Of a stretch of 64,000 nt of DNA, positions 1 through 9,148 are shown one piece after another. The notes under the pieces were generated by a model. It saw only the letters and a list, made by a program, of their open reading frames with translations, searched no databases and was not told the DNA's origin. The first letter of the stretch is position 1; the number at the start of each line of letters is the position of its first letter. The translations under genes were made by a program, and so were the position numbers. This DNA is from Labrys miyagiensis (GTDB lineage: Bacteria > Pseudomonadota > Alphaproteobacteria > Rhizobiales > Labraceae): positions 62,001 to 126,000 of the forward strand of contig NZ_BSPC01000048.1 in the NCBI RefSeq assembly GCF_030160835.1. The letters are read 5' to 3'.

Positions 1-66
1 GCTTTCGGATGATTCTCGGATGGCGGATAATGGCTTAGATGGGGGGCTGCGTCGAGTTTTGGAAGC

Positions 67-200
67 CTGGGAGCGCGGACGTCCCGTCCGCTCTTGAAGC
101 GGTTCGGCTCGAGAATGAAGAACGACGCACTATAACGAGCGTTGCATCTTTACTTGCAGCGGTTTCGCTTCAAGAGCGGACGGGACGTCCGCGCTCCCAG
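67..200. repeat. Dispersed palindromic repeat, family A, copy 1
   Basis: The left arm (67-101) reads CTGGGAGCGCGGACGTCCCG and continues to TCCGCTCTT. The right arm (167-200) is its reverse complement, ending CGCGCTCCCAG. A spacer of about 65 bases separates them. Each arm is also self-complementary (GCGGAC facing GTCCGC). Bases 1-66 to the left hold no gene that can be called. The element lies just upstream of the LysE-type gene. Confidence 0.85.
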
Positions 201-258
201 CTTGCGCTTCCCGCCCTTCCATGCAGCAATGCGCCTCACCCGCCTCCGGATTCTCCCC

Positions 259-897
259 ATGATCAGCCTGTCGCTCCTGTTCGCCACCTTCCTTGCCGGC
301 TTCATCTACACGATCGCGCCCGGCCCGGCCTTCCTTGCCCTGTTCACTCTCGGTGCGGCCAAAGGGCGGCGGCCGGGGGCCTGGTTCATGACGGGGCATC
401 TGGTCGGCGATGTCACCTGGTCGGTGGCGGCGCTGGCGGCGATCGTCGGTGTCAGCCAGGTCGGGCCGATGCTGTTCGACATCCTCGGCATCTGCTGCGG
501 CGTCTACCTGATCTATTTGGGTGTGCGGGCGATTACGACCCACAAGGATGGCAAGGCTGCGGTGATCGGCGCCGACAGACCGCTTCTGAACGGCGTGCTC
601 TTCGGCCTCACCAATCCGAAATCCTATCCGGTGGCCTTCGCCACCTTCGGCGCGCTGGTGGCGCCCTATGGCTCGGCCATCACCTGGGGCGAGACGCCGG
701 CCCTGATCGCCAGCGCCTTTCTCGGCTTTGTGGCGGCTGACCTCATCCTCTTCGTCGCCATCGGCCTTACGCCCGTGCGGCGCTTCTTCGCCCGCTATGG
801 CGTGTGGGTGACGCGCATCGTCGGCGTGGCCTTCGTCGGCTTCGGCGCGAAGTCGCTGTTCGACGGCGCTCGTGGCCTCGTCTCGGCGCGGGGATAG
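259..897 (+). CDS. LysE/RhtB family amino-acid exporter
   Basis: Predicted inner-membrane exporter of 212 residues, the usual length for the LysE/RhtB family. The N-terminus MISLSLLFATFLAGFIYTIAPGP is one hydrophobic segment with the family's APGPA turn. Several further hydrophobic segments follow, and a central FGLTNPKSYPVAF resembles the conserved NPK loop. The reading frame stays open upstream, but that part runs through the palindromic repeat, so the ATG at 259 is preferred on length and on family N-terminus; no strong Shine-Dalgarno supports it. The substrate is unknown. The gene is convergent with the permease gene that ends two bases downstream. Confidence 0.85.
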   Translation: MISLSLLFATFLAGFIYTIAPGPAFLALFTLGAAKGRRPGAWFMTGHLVGDVTWSVAALAAIVGVSQVGPMLFDILGICCGVYLIYLGVRAITTHKDGKAAVIGADRPLLNGVLFGLTNPKSYPVAFATFGALVAPYGSAITWGETPALIASAFLGFVAADLILFVAIGLTPVRRFFARYGVWVTRIVGVAFVGFGAKSLFDGARGLVSARG

Positions 898-898
898 C

Positions 899-2887
899 TC
901 ACCCCAACCGTTTGCGCGCCGCCGCGCTGGCGCCGCCGATCAGGCGGTCGGCGACGATGCCGATGAAGGCGATGGCGAGACCGGCGACGATGCCGCGCCC
1001 TGCATCCGCCTTGGCCAGCGCAATGAATACTTCCTGGCCGAGATCGCGCGTGCCGATCATCGCACAGATGATGATCATGCTGAGCGAGAGCAGTATGGTC
1101 TGGTTCAGGCCAAGCAGCACCTCGGGCAGCGCCATCGGCAGTTGCACGCGCCAGAAGGTCTGGCGTCGCGTGCAGCCGGCCGTCTTGGCCGCCTCGATCA
1201 AGGTGGGCGGCACCTGGCGCAGGCCGTGATTGGTGTAGCGGATCGCCGGCACGATGGCGAAGGACACGGTGGCGATCAAGGCGGTGACGTCGCCGACACG
1301 GAAGAGCATGACGATCGGGATGATGAAGCAGAAGGAAGGCAGCGTCTGCAGCGTATCGACGATCGGTTCGATGAAGCCAAAGACGCGGTCGCTGCGCGAG
1401 GCCCACACGCCGATGGGAATGCCGATCAGCAAAGCGATGATCGCCGAGACGCCGCAGAGATAGACGGTCGACATCGTCTTCTCCCACAGGCCGCAAGAGG
1501 CGCAGAACAGCACCAGCAGGCCGACCAGTCCGGCGAGCCGCCAGCCGCCGAGCCGGTAGCCGGCCAGCGCCAGCAGCACGAGGGCGCCAAGCCAGGGAAA
1601 GCCCTCGCAGAAGGCACGCATGGGGTTGAGGACGTAGAGGAGCAGGGCGACGCGGAAGGCCTCGATCCAGTCGAAGAAATGCACGGTGATCCAGTCGACT
1701 GCCGCCTTCCACCAGGGCGCTGTCGACAGGGTCCAGCCTGGCGGGAACTTGGCGAAGACGGGCAGGACGAGGCTCGCCAGCGTGGTCAGCAGCAAAACCG
1801 TCAGTGCCAGGACGAGATGCGGGTGTCGCGCCAGCAGGGATCTCTGGGCATGGTGCACGGGCGCGCCGCCCTTCGAAGCGAAAGCCTGCGAAAGCCGGTC
1901 GAGCGCAATGGCGAGCACCACGATGGCAAGCCCGGCCTCCATGCCTTGGCCGATCTTGAGAGCGCGGAGGGCGAGAAGCACGTCATAGCCGAGGCCGCCG
2001 GCGCCGATCATCGAGGAGATGATCACCATGTTCAGCGCCAGCATGATCACCTGGTTGACGCCGACCATCAGCATCGGCCGGGCGGTCGGGATCAGCACCC
2101 GCCACAGCCTTTGGCGCGGCGTGCAGCCGGCCATCACGGCAAAGTCGCCGATCTCCGCCGGCACGCGCGAGAGCGCCACCATGGTTGCCCGCACCATGGG
2201 CGGGGTAGCGAAGATGCTGGTGGCGATCATCGCCGAGACCGGGCTGTTGCCGAAAAGGATCAGCATCGGAATGAGATACGCGAAAGTCGGGATAGTCTGC
2301 ATGAGGTCGAGCAGCGGCGTCACCGCGAGCTTTTCAATCCGCGGCGAGCGCCAGGCGAGGATGCCGAGCAGCAGGCCGACAATGACGCAGAGCGGCACGG
2401 CGATGACGATGAGGGCGAGGGAGAGCATGGCGCTCTGCCACTGGCCGAACAGGGCAATATAGCCGAGGCAGGCGGCTATCAGCAAAGCGAGCCTCCTGCC
2501 TCCCGCCGCATGGCCTGCGATGATCCCTGCAGCGATCACCCCTGCCCAGGACAGGGTCGGCACCATGAAACTGGTGCCCGCGAGCACCAGTTTGGTGGGC
2601 TTGGCCAGCAGCCCGAAGGTGACCTCCAGGGGCACGTCGAGAACCGCGGCGATGGCGCGTGTCGCCCAGGTGAAATTGACCTTCAGCCAGGCCATCATAG
2701 CCGAGAGCCAGGGCGCGAAGGGCAGGGCATCGCTCTCCGGCCAGGCATTGGCCCAGGGGATCTGGTCGCGCATGAGATAGAGGGCGAGGGCAAAGGCCAG
2801 GGCGAGGGCCCAGACGAGCGGCCAGGCTGAGGCGCGGCGGGCTTGCGCCTGCGGTTCGGCGATAGCGGTGGGCGCGAGGTTGCTCAA
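899..2887 (-). CDS. Quaternary-amine ABC transporter, tandem (duplicated) permease
   Basis: Inner-membrane permease of 662 residues, about twice the length of a single ProW/OpuAB subunit. It contains two BPD_transp_1-type permease units. The first has an EAA-like loop near residues 245-275 (EIGDFAVMAGCTPRQRLWRV). The second has one near residues 560-590 (LIEAAKTAGCTRRQTFWRV). It therefore probably supplies both halves of the channel from one chain. The start is TTG and shares bases with the TGA stop of the ATPase gene (TTGA overlap), which indicates translational coupling. AGGA lies nine bases upstream. Last gene of a three-gene operon for a glycine betaine/choline/carnitine-class importer; the exact substrate is inferred only from family. 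Confidence 0.9.
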   Translation of the reverse strand: MSNLAPTAIAEPQAQARRASAWPLVWALALAFALALYLMRDQIPWANAWPESDALPFAPWLSAMMAWLKVNFTWATRAIAAVLDVPLEVTFGLLAKPTKLVLAGTSFMVPTLSWAGVIAAGIIAGHAAGGRRLALLIAACLGYIALFGQWQSAMLSLALIVIAVPLCVIVGLLLGILAWRSPRIEKLAVTPLLDLMQTIPTFAYLIPMLILFGNSPVSAMIATSIFATPPMVRATMVALSRVPAEIGDFAVMAGCTPRQRLWRVLIPTARPMLMVGVNQVIMLALNMVIISSMIGAGGLGYDVLLALRALKIGQGMEAGLAIVVLAIALDRLSQAFASKGGAPVHHAQRSLLARHPHLVLALTVLLLTTLASLVLPVFAKFPPGWTLSTAPWWKAAVDWITVHFFDWIEAFRVALLLYVLNPMRAFCEGFPWLGALVLLALAGYRLGGWRLAGLVGLLVLFCASCGLWEKTMSTVYLCGVSAIIALLIGIPIGVWASRSDRVFGFIEPIVDTLQTLPSFCFIIPIVMLFRVGDVTALIATVSFAIVPAIRYTNHGLRQVPPTLIEAAKTAGCTRRQTFWRVQLPMALPEVLLGLNQTILLSLSMIIICAMIGTRDLGQEVFIALAKADAGRGIVAGLAIAFIGIVADRLIGGASAAARKRLG

Positions 2888-3960
2888 GCCGCCGTCCTGC
2901 GCTGGTCGGTGCCGGTGAGGATGTCGAGCACGGCCGCCGGCGTAACCTCGCCCAGGATGAGGCCGGCGGGGTCCACCACCGCGAAGGGCGCGCCGGCGCC
3001 GATCACCTCAGCAGCAAAGGTGGCGACCTTGGCGCTTCGGGCCAGCGTGCCGGCATGGCTCGTGCCAGGGGTAGCCGGCCGCATCAGGCCGCCGGCAGAG
3101 ACCACCTTGGCTCGCTGCACGTCGCGGGTGAAGTCCGCCACGTAATCGGTGGCCGGCCGGGTGACGAGTTCCTCGGGCGTGCCGGTCTGGATGATGGCGC
3201 CGTCCTTCATGATGGCGACGCGATCGGCGAGGCGGATGGCCTCGTCGAAATCATGGGTGATGAAGACGATGGTCTTCTTCAGCGCCGTCTGCAGGCGGAC
3301 CAACTCGTCCTGCATCTCGCGGCGGATGAGGGGATCGAGCGCAGAGAAGGGCTCGTCGAGGAACCAGAGTTCCGGCCCCACCGCAAGGCTGCGGGCGATG
3401 CCGACACGCTGCTGCTGGCCACCGGAAAGCTCGCGCGGATAGAAGCCCTCGCGGCCTTGCAAGCCCACGAGTTCCACCATTTCCTGCGCCCGCCTGAGAC
3501 GCTCGGGCTTGGCCACGCCCTGAACCGCCAGGGGAAAGGCGACGTTCTCGATCACGGTAAGATGCGGCAGCAGGGCGAAGTTCTGGAAGACCATGCCCAT
3601 CTTGTGGCGGCGCAGCTCGATCATCTCGGCTTCGCTTGCCGCCAGCAGATTCCTGCCGTCGAACTCGACCTCGCCGGCGGTTGGCTCGATGAGGCGGGAG
3701 AGACAGCGCAGCAGGGTCGACTTGCCCGACCCCGACAGGCCCATGATGATGAAGATCTCGCCCTCATGCACCGTCAGCTCAGACTGGCGGACGGCGGCGA
3801 CGAGGCTGGCCCTGGCCAGGTCCTCCTCGGAGGGCTGGTGTTTGTGCAGCGCCAGGACATGCGCCGCGTTGTGCCCGAAAACCTTCCACAGACCGCGGCA
3901 GGCGAGCTTCACCCGCCGCTGCGATGCCTGCATGCCCGAGGGTGCCACTGCGCCATGCAT
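2884..3960 (-). CDS. Quaternary-amine ABC transporter, ATP-binding subunit (ProV/ChoV-like)
   Basis: ATPase of a quaternary-amine uptake system, 358 residues. Walker A is GLSGSGKST (about residues 74-82), the Q-loop is VFQNFALLPHLT, the signature is LSGGQQQRVGIARSL, and Walker B is ELWFLDEPFSALD. The C-terminal segment after residue about 280 fits the regulatory CBS-type tail of ProV/OpuAA proteins. The N-terminus carries about 60 residues before the nucleotide-binding core, as in ProV. The start at 3960 has AAAGG nine bases upstream. It lies 87 bases after the binding-protein gene and overlaps the permease by four bases. Confidence 0.93.
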   Translation of the reverse strand: MHGAVAPSGMQASQRRVKLACRGLWKVFGHNAAHVLALHKHQPSEEDLARASLVAAVRQSELTVHEGEIFIIMGLSGSGKSTLLRCLSRLIEPTAGEVEFDGRNLLAASEAEMIELRRHKMGMVFQNFALLPHLTVIENVAFPLAVQGVAKPERLRRAQEMVELVGLQGREGFYPRELSGGQQQRVGIARSLAVGPELWFLDEPFSALDPLIRREMQDELVRLQTALKKTIVFITHDFDEAIRLADRVAIMKDGAIIQTGTPEELVTRPATDYVADFTRDVQRAKVVSAGGLMRPATPGTSHAGTLARSAKVATFAAEVIGAGAPFAVVDPAGLILGEVTPAAVLDILTGTDQRRTAA

Positions 3961-4047
3961 CCCGGCTGCCTTTCGCGAGAAATAAGCGGGCTGGGGGCTC
4001 GTCTGCTGCCGAGCCTCCAGCGGATCTTGCTACTCTCTGATTGGGAC

Positions 4048-5019
4048 TTACTTCGCCCAAGCCTGCCAGGTTGCCTCATGGTCGGCGATCCAGGCGGCCG
4101 CGACATCGTCGATGCTCTTGCCGTCGAGATCGACCTGGCCGCTCATCTTGTTGAGCTCCGCGGTGTCGATCGTATAGGCCTTGGCCACCTTGTAGGCGGT
4201 CGGCCATTTGTCCTTCATGCCGGCCCAGGAATATTTCCAGATCTCGCCATGGGGCTTGCCGCAGTCATATTTCGCGTCCGGATTGACGCCCCATTTCGGG
4301 TCCGTATAGCAGGGCGGCTCATATTCGGGGAATTGCACCCATTCGCCCTGATATTTGGCCGGTGCCCAATGCGGCGAATAGATCCACAGCATGATCGGCG
4401 CCTTGCGCTGATAGGCGGAATCGAGCTCGGCGAACATCGCGCCATCAGTGCCGGCATGGATCACCGTGAAGGGCAGCTTCAGCGCCGCGACACGTTCATC
4501 GTCGAAGCCCTCCCAGGTCACCGGGCCGCCGAGATAGCGCCCCTTCGGTGCTGTATCGGGCGTCGAAAAGGCTTCGGCGCATTTGGGATCGAGCAGGGCA
4601 TGCCAGTCGGGCAGGCTGGGGCATTTCTCCTTCATGTAGAGGGGATACCACCATTCCTCCTTCGCCTTCGGCCCAAGTTTGCCGAGACGCTCCGTCTGCT
4701 TGGTGGCGTCGGAGGCCTTCATGGCTTCCCCGGCCGTGGTGTCCCAAAATTCCATGCCCAGCGTGAGGTCGCCATTGGTGAGACCGGTGGTCAGGCTGGA
4801 GAGATAGTCGGCCGTCGGGTATTCGACCGTATATCCAAGCTTTTCGAGAACGCCGCCCAGGATCTTGGCGTTGATATTGACGCTGGTCCAATCGAAAAGG
4901 GCGATCTTGATTGGGTCCGTGGACTCCGGCGAGGCTGCAAGAACAGGGGAAGTCCACATCAGCAGGCCCGCCCCTACGGCCGCGTAAGCATTCCGTCGAA
5001 CATATTTCAGAAATCTCAT
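4048..5019 (-). CDS. Quaternary-amine ABC transporter, periplasmic substrate-binding protein
   Basis: Periplasmic receptor of 323 residues, first gene of the operon. It has an N-terminal signal sequence (MRFLKYVRRNAYAAVGAG, then a hydrophobic stretch to a VLAA cleavage region near residue 30). The mature part fits the OpuAC/ProX class: KIALFDWTSVNINAKIL near the start, repeated aromatic positions (W, Y), and the segment MLWIYSPHWAPAKY. The start at 5019 is favoured by AGAGGGG upstream and by the signal peptide; the frame stays open further upstream without such support. Choline, glycine betaine, proline betaine and carnitine are all possible ligands. Confidence 0.9.
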   Translation of the reverse strand: MRFLKYVRRNAYAAVGAGLLMWTSPVLAASPESTDPIKIALFDWTSVNINAKILGGVLEKLGYTVEYPTADYLSSLTTGLTNGDLTLGMEFWDTTAGEAMKASDATKQTERLGKLGPKAKEEWWYPLYMKEKCPSLPDWHALLDPKCAEAFSTPDTAPKGRYLGGPVTWEGFDDERVAALKLPFTVIHAGTDGAMFAELDSAYQRKAPIMLWIYSPHWAPAKYQGEWVQFPEYEPPCYTDPKWGVNPDAKYDCGKPHGEIWKYSWAGMKDKWPTAYKVAKAYTIDTAELNKMSGQVDLDGKSIDDVAAAWIADHEATWQAWAK

Positions 5020-5296
5020 GGCTGACACCCCTCTGGCCAATTTCTGTTCCCGGCTGGCCGATAACCAATGGTTGTATGATAAGCGTTGTTGCCGGCCACA
5101 GCGCCTCAAGATTGGCGCAGAGTTCCCTGTCAAGCAAGTATTTTTAATATCAAGAATAACGGTTATATTTCAATCAGTTGTTGGCAGGTTTTTGGTCAGG
5201 TTGCATGGTTTTGCAGCTTCATGGCGCATGCGGCATTTCCACATTTGGAGCATTCGTCCTGCATCAGGGCTGCCCGCCAGAGTGTCAACCTTTGGC

Positions 5297-6103
5297 ATGG
5301 CGCTCCTCAAGCTCTTCCTCCGCGAATTCTGGCTGTTTGGGCTCAAGCAGGCTTCCGCCTGTCTCTTCGGAGGCTCGTTCCTGGCCCTCATCCTGGCCAC
5401 GCGTTTCTATGATCCGGCGCAGCCCTGGCTCAGCCGCTACGACTTCCTGGTCTTCGCCGCGTTCGGTATCCAGGGCCTGTTGCTGGTCCTGAAGCTCGAG
5501 ACCTGGGAGGAGGCGGCGGTGATCGCCGTCTTCCATCTCGTCGGCACGATCATGGAGATCTACAAGACCACCGTCGGCTCCTGGACCTATCCAGAGGCGA
5601 GCGTGCTGAAGATTGGCCTGGTGCCGCTCTTCTCAGGCTTTCTTTATTCGGCGGTCGGCAGCTATATCGCCCAGGCCGCCAGGCTGTTCGATTTCCATTA
5701 CAGCGCCTATCCACGCATGCGCTGGACGCTTCTTCTGGCCGGACTGATCTATGTGAATTTCTTCACCCATCACTTCCTGCCGGATATCCGCCTCGCGCTG
5801 TTCGCATGGATTGCCTGGCTGTTCCGGAACACGCAGGTCTATTTCACGGTGGACCGTGAGCGGCGCTCGATGCCGCTGCTGCTCGGTTTCTTCCTGGTGG
5901 CGCTGTTCATCTGGATCGCCGAGAATATCGGCAGCTTCAGCCAGGTCTGGATCTATCCGAACCAGCATCGCGGCTTTGCGCTCGTCTCCTTCGGCAAGCT
6001 CGGCGCCTGGTATCTTCTGATGATCGTCAGCTTCGTGCTGGTTTCGCTGGTGCACAGGCCCGTATTGCTGCGCCGCCCACTCAGCAAGCTTATTGCCGGT
6101 TGA
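5297..6103 (+). CDS. DUF817 family integral membrane protein
   Basis: Membrane protein of about 268 residues with seven to eight hydrophobic segments. The opening FLREFWLFGLKQASACLFGG and the later ETWEEAAVIAVFHLVGTIMEIYKT, SWTYPE and HHFLPDIR are characteristic of the DUF817 family, whose function is not known. The start is uncertain: the ATG at 5297 gives the family length but has no clear Shine-Dalgarno, and another in-frame ATG lies at 5228. The gene is divergent from the amine-transporter operon. Its last 14 bases overlap the end of the convergent thioesterase gene. Confidence 0.82.
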   Translation: MALLKLFLREFWLFGLKQASACLFGGSFLALILATRFYDPAQPWLSRYDFLVFAAFGIQGLLLVLKLETWEEAAVIAVFHLVGTIMEIYKTTVGSWTYPEASVLKIGLVPLFSGFLYSAVGSYIAQAARLFDFHYSAYPRMRWTLLLAGLIYVNFFTHHFLPDIRLALFAWIAWLFRNTQVYFTVDRERRSMPLLLGFFLVALFIWIAENIGSFSQVWIYPNQHRGFALVSFGKLGAWYLLMIVSFVLVSLVHRPVLLRRPLSKLIAG

Positions 6104-6608
6104 TTGGCGCAGGCCGGCGGATGGCACTGCCGATAATCTCGGGCGTCGGCAGATAATCATGTGAAGAGCGCATCTCGGCGAGATTGTCGATGATGTCGCC
6201 GGGGAAGGGGGCGACGCGCCGGGTCGCCAGATCGATATTGAGCGAAATCAGCTCGCAGGTGGCTGACACCCAGCCTTCGGTGGCGTGGCACAGCTCCTCG
6301 TAGATATGCAGGCGCTTCTCGTCGTAGCCGACGAGCTGGAGGCGCACGCGCACGGGATCGTCGAGATGCAGTTCACGCTTGTAGATGACATGGACTTCCC
6401 CTGTGAAGAAGGACATGCCACGCTGCTCCATATAGTCTTCGCCCAGGCCGACAAGCGAAAGCGCCTCGCCGAGCGCGTTGTCGAACAGGACATGATAATA
6501 GGCCATGTTCAGATGGCCGTTATAATCGATCCAGTGCGGCTCGATGCGCATGGAGGAGGAGACGAAAGGCGCAAAGAACAGTGCTGGTAGCTTATTGGTG
6601 TCAAACAT
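6090..6608 (-). CDS. Thioesterase family protein (hotdog fold)
   Basis: Soluble acyl-CoA thioesterase-like protein of 172 residues. The segment RIEPHWIDYNGHLNMAYYHVLFDNA carries the Asp/Asn-His pattern of 4-hydroxybenzoyl-CoA thioesterase-type hotdog enzymes, followed by a long beta-rich region. The ATG at 6608 is chosen because GGGAG lies six bases upstream; a GTG four codons earlier is possible. Homologous thioesterases occur in carnitine/betaine catabolic clusters, and a quaternary-amine transporter is nearby, but this link is only contextual. The true acyl-CoA substrate is not visible from sequence. Confidence 0.8.
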   Translation of the reverse strand: MFDTNKLPALFFAPFVSSSMRIEPHWIDYNGHLNMAYYHVLFDNALGEALSLVGLGEDYMEQRGMSFFTGEVHVIYKRELHLDDPVRVRLQLVGYDEKRLHIYEELCHATEGWVSATCELISLNIDLATRRVAPFPGDIIDNLAEMRSSHDYLPTPEIIGSAIRRPAPINRQ

Positions 6609-6760
6609 TTTCGCTCCCACGCAACAGATTTTCTTCTGGGATCGCGCGGACCTGGAACCGGTATTGAGACTCCTGACCCTGGTTGAGAGCAGACCCTCGC
6701 GCTGGCCTCTGAACTCAGTGTATGCAAAATGAACAATACCTCAAGAAAAAGCAGCATAAT

Positions 6761-8173
6761 ATGGTTGATTCTGGCGAAAAGGCCCGGCGGTACACAGCCG
6801 ATGACCTTGGATTAGTATGCGACCGGCTCGCCTCGCGCTTCGGATCGCGATTTTCGATCGGCCAAGCGCTGCGCGATCAACATGCGAGCGTCCTGACCTG
6901 GCTGCCGCCTCAGGCGCCGGATGGTGTGGTCTTTCCTGAAAGCGAGGCCGAGGTCGCCGAGATCGTGCGCCTGTGCGCCGACCATAATGTGCCCGTCATT
7001 GCCTATGGCACCGGTACCGGTCTTGAAGGGCATGTGAATGCGCCGGAGGGCGGCATCAGCGTCGACACCAGCCGTATGAATGCGATCGTCGCCGTGCATG
7101 CCGAGGATCTCGACGTCGTGGTGCAGCCAGGCGTCACCCGCAAGCAGCTCAACGACTATCTGCGCGACCAGGGCCTGTTCTTCCCCATCGATCCCGGCGC
7201 CGATGCCTCCATTGGCGGCATGGCGGCGACGCGCGCCTCCGGCACCAATGCGGTGCGCTACGGCACGATGAAGGACAATGTCCTGTCCTTGCGCGCCGTG
7301 CTCGCCAATGGCGAGATCATCGCCACCGCAAGCCGGGCCAAGAAGAGCTCGGCCGGCTATGATCTGACGCGCCTTCTCGTCGGTTCGGAAGGCACGCTCG
7401 GCATCATCACCGAAGTGACTCTGCGTCTGCATGGCATTCCCGAGGCCATCAGCGCCGGGATCTGCCCCTTTGCCACCGAGAAGGAAGCCTGCGATGCCGT
7501 GATCGCCACCATCCAGTCGGGCCTCGCGGTGGCACGCATCGAATTGCTCGATGCCCTGATGGTGAAAGCGGCCAATGCCTATTCCGGTCTCGACCTGCCG
7601 GAGGTGCCGATGCTGTTCCTGGAATTTCACGGCAGCGAGGCGGGCGTTGCCGAACAGGCCGAACGGTTCGGCGAGATTGCCACCGACCATGGCGGTGGCC
7701 CCTTCTCCTGGGCCACCAAGCCGGAGGAGCGCACCAAGCTCTGGACCGCCCGCCACAACGCCTATTGGTCGGGCGCCGCCCTACGGCCGGGCGGACGGAG
7801 CGTGGCGAGCGACGTCTGCGTGCCGCTGTCGCGCCTGGCCGAATGCGTGGCCGAGACGCGCCGCGACATCGACGAGACCGGGTTGATCGCCCCCATCGTC
7901 GGCCATGTCGGCGATGGCAATTTCCATGTCCAGCCGATCATCGATGTCGACGATCCCCGCGAGGTCAGGGCCTGCGAGGCCTTCCTGGAGCGCATGGTGA
8001 CCCGCGCACTTGCCATGGGGGGAACCTGCACCGGCGAGCATGGGGTGGGGCAGGGCAAGCGCAAATATCTGAAGGCCGAGCACGGCGAAGCGGCACTCGC
8101 CGCCATGCGGGCGATCAAGCAGGCGCTCGACCCCAAGGGCATCATGAACCCGGGGAAGATCTTTTCGGATTGA
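6761..8173 (+). CDS. FAD-linked oxidase, D-lactate dehydrogenase (cytochrome) type
   Basis: Flavoprotein of about 470 residues of the GlcD/DLD family, which oxidises 2-hydroxy acids such as D-lactate or glycolate. The N-terminal PCMH-type FAD domain shows VPVIAYGTGTGLEGH and the FAD-contact stretch DPGADASIGGMAATRASGTNA, then VGSEGTLGIITEVTLRL. The C-terminal domain shows VGHVGDGNFH and GTCTGEHGVGQGKRKYL, conserved metal/substrate-binding His and Glu motifs. An ATG 13 codons upstream (6722) is in frame; neither start has a strong Shine-Dalgarno. D-lactate is the usual substrate for this length class, but glycolate or D-2-hydroxyglutarate cannot be excluded. Confidence 0.87.
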   Translation: MVDSGEKARRYTADDLGLVCDRLASRFGSRFSIGQALRDQHASVLTWLPPQAPDGVVFPESEAEVAEIVRLCADHNVPVIAYGTGTGLEGHVNAPEGGISVDTSRMNAIVAVHAEDLDVVVQPGVTRKQLNDYLRDQGLFFPIDPGADASIGGMAATRASGTNAVRYGTMKDNVLSLRAVLANGEIIATASRAKKSSAGYDLTRLLVGSEGTLGIITEVTLRLHGIPEAISAGICPFATEKEACDAVIATIQSGLAVARIELLDALMVKAANAYSGLDLPEVPMLFLEFHGSEAGVAEQAERFGEIATDHGGGPFSWATKPEERTKLWTARHNAYWSGAALRPGGRSVASDVCVPLSRLAECVAETRRDIDETGLIAPIVGHVGDGNFHVQPIIDVDDPREVRACEAFLERMVTRALAMGGTCTGEHGVGQGKRKYLKAEHGEAALAAMRAIKQALDPKGIMNPGKIFSD

Positions 8174-8319
8174 GCTGGCGGGCAGGAGAAGACCCGTGAA
8201 TGGGGCCGGAGCGTCTTACTTTCAGATCGAAGCACCAAGAATCGAAAAATTCTTTTGATACCAGTAAGTTAATCTTGAAATCCGCTTCTGCCTGAACGCA
8301 GTTTGCTCTAGACATGCAA

Positions 8320-8352
8320 CAGGCGGGTGTTCTCCCTAAAAACACCCGCCTG
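8320..8352. terminator. Strong hairpin downstream of two convergent genes
   Basis: A 12-bp stem CAGGCGGGTGTT / AACACCCGCCTG closes a nine-base loop. No clear U-run follows on either strand. It sits between the flavoprotein gene (+) and the small exported protein gene (-), so it is probably a shared transcript end or 3' stabiliser. Confidence 0.5.
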
Positions 8353-8440
8353 CCGCAAAATTCTGTTCTGTCATTGGCACTCTCCTCAGGGGATCCGGCT
8401 CCCAGCGAGACCGGAACGCATCGTCAGAAAATGCCACTTG

Positions 8441-8743
8441 CTATGGCGTCACCACCACGGGCTGGCCAACAGCCTTTGTTCCTTCAGTAGCATCCTTCGG
8501 CTTGACACGAACGATGATCGGCATTGTCAACCCGGAGGGGACCGGCCGGCCATCGAGATAGCCCGCCTGCTGGGTCTGCTTGTCCACTGAAAGAAACACG
8601 AGCATGTTTGCCGCCGCAACACGACTGGTAGGTTCACTCCGAGCCAACGGATTTTGGATCGTGTGAGTGCCAACCGTGTAGAAGCCTGCGCCGAAAACGC
8701 CCAACGCCAATGCGACTCCGGCGGAGCTGATCAAGCGTAACAT
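8441..8743 (-). CDS. Small exported protein of unknown function
   Basis: 100-residue protein that I do not recognise. Residues 1-25 (MLRLISSAGVALALGVFGAGFY) form a hydrophobic signal or membrane anchor. The remainder is short, polar and Val/Pro-rich, ending IIVRVKPKDATEGTKAVGQPVVVTP. It is considered real because GAGGTGG lies about eight bases before the ATG, codon use is ordinary, and it stands alone between strong intergenic regions. It could be periplasmic or anchored in the inner membrane. Confidence 0.6.
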   Translation of the reverse strand: MLRLISSAGVALALGVFGAGFYTVGTHTIQNPLARSEPTSRVAAANMLVFLSVDKQTQQAGYLDGRPVPSGLTMPIIVRVKPKDATEGTKAVGQPVVVTP

Positions 8744-9148
8744 TGCGTACCCACCTCACTGAAAGCGAGAGATACCGTTCCTCTATTGACGCGACGCTGT
8801 TATGACGATGGTCACGAAATCGACCACCCCTATCCCGGGGATCCCTCTTTTTGTTGTGGGATCATCCGGAAACAGCCCAACCGGCTCATGCTTTTGCATT
8901 TATCCCGGTATCCATTTTAATAGCACAAAATTTCTGCGAGCCTTAATGAAATCTAAAGTTTTGGTGAAAATGTGAACTGCGCCCGCTTCTTGTGCAGATC
9001 ACACTTTCTTCCTGTTGATAGTTTCGATTTGTCTCAATTTTCGCGTATGGTCCGAAGATTGGATGAGATTCACGAGTGGGCTCAATGCCAGGGAGTGCCG
9101 TGCTCCTAGGGCAGGTACAATTTTGGGCTGAAGGAAAGGAAGTTCGGC
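8744..9148. other. Intergenic region, no gene seen
   Basis: About 400 bases, with an AT-rich stretch from 8890 to 9060. Both flanking genes are transcribed away from it, so it must hold divergent promoters. A strong purine-rich ribosome binding site (AAGGAAAGGAAG, ending near 9143) belongs to the AsmA gene. No RNA gene or repeat is recognised. Confidence 0.6.

Noticed and set aside
39-740. Open frames that translate repeat copy 1 into Ser-Ala-Asp-Val-Pro-type peptides
   Set aside because: Peptides arise from the DNA repeat, recurring at each copy, and are not protein sequence conservation.
872-2830. Long open frame on the strand opposite the permease
   Set aside because: Low-complexity His/Asp/Gln/Arg-rich translation typical of the antisense of a GC-rich membrane protein; the other strand encodes a clear family member.
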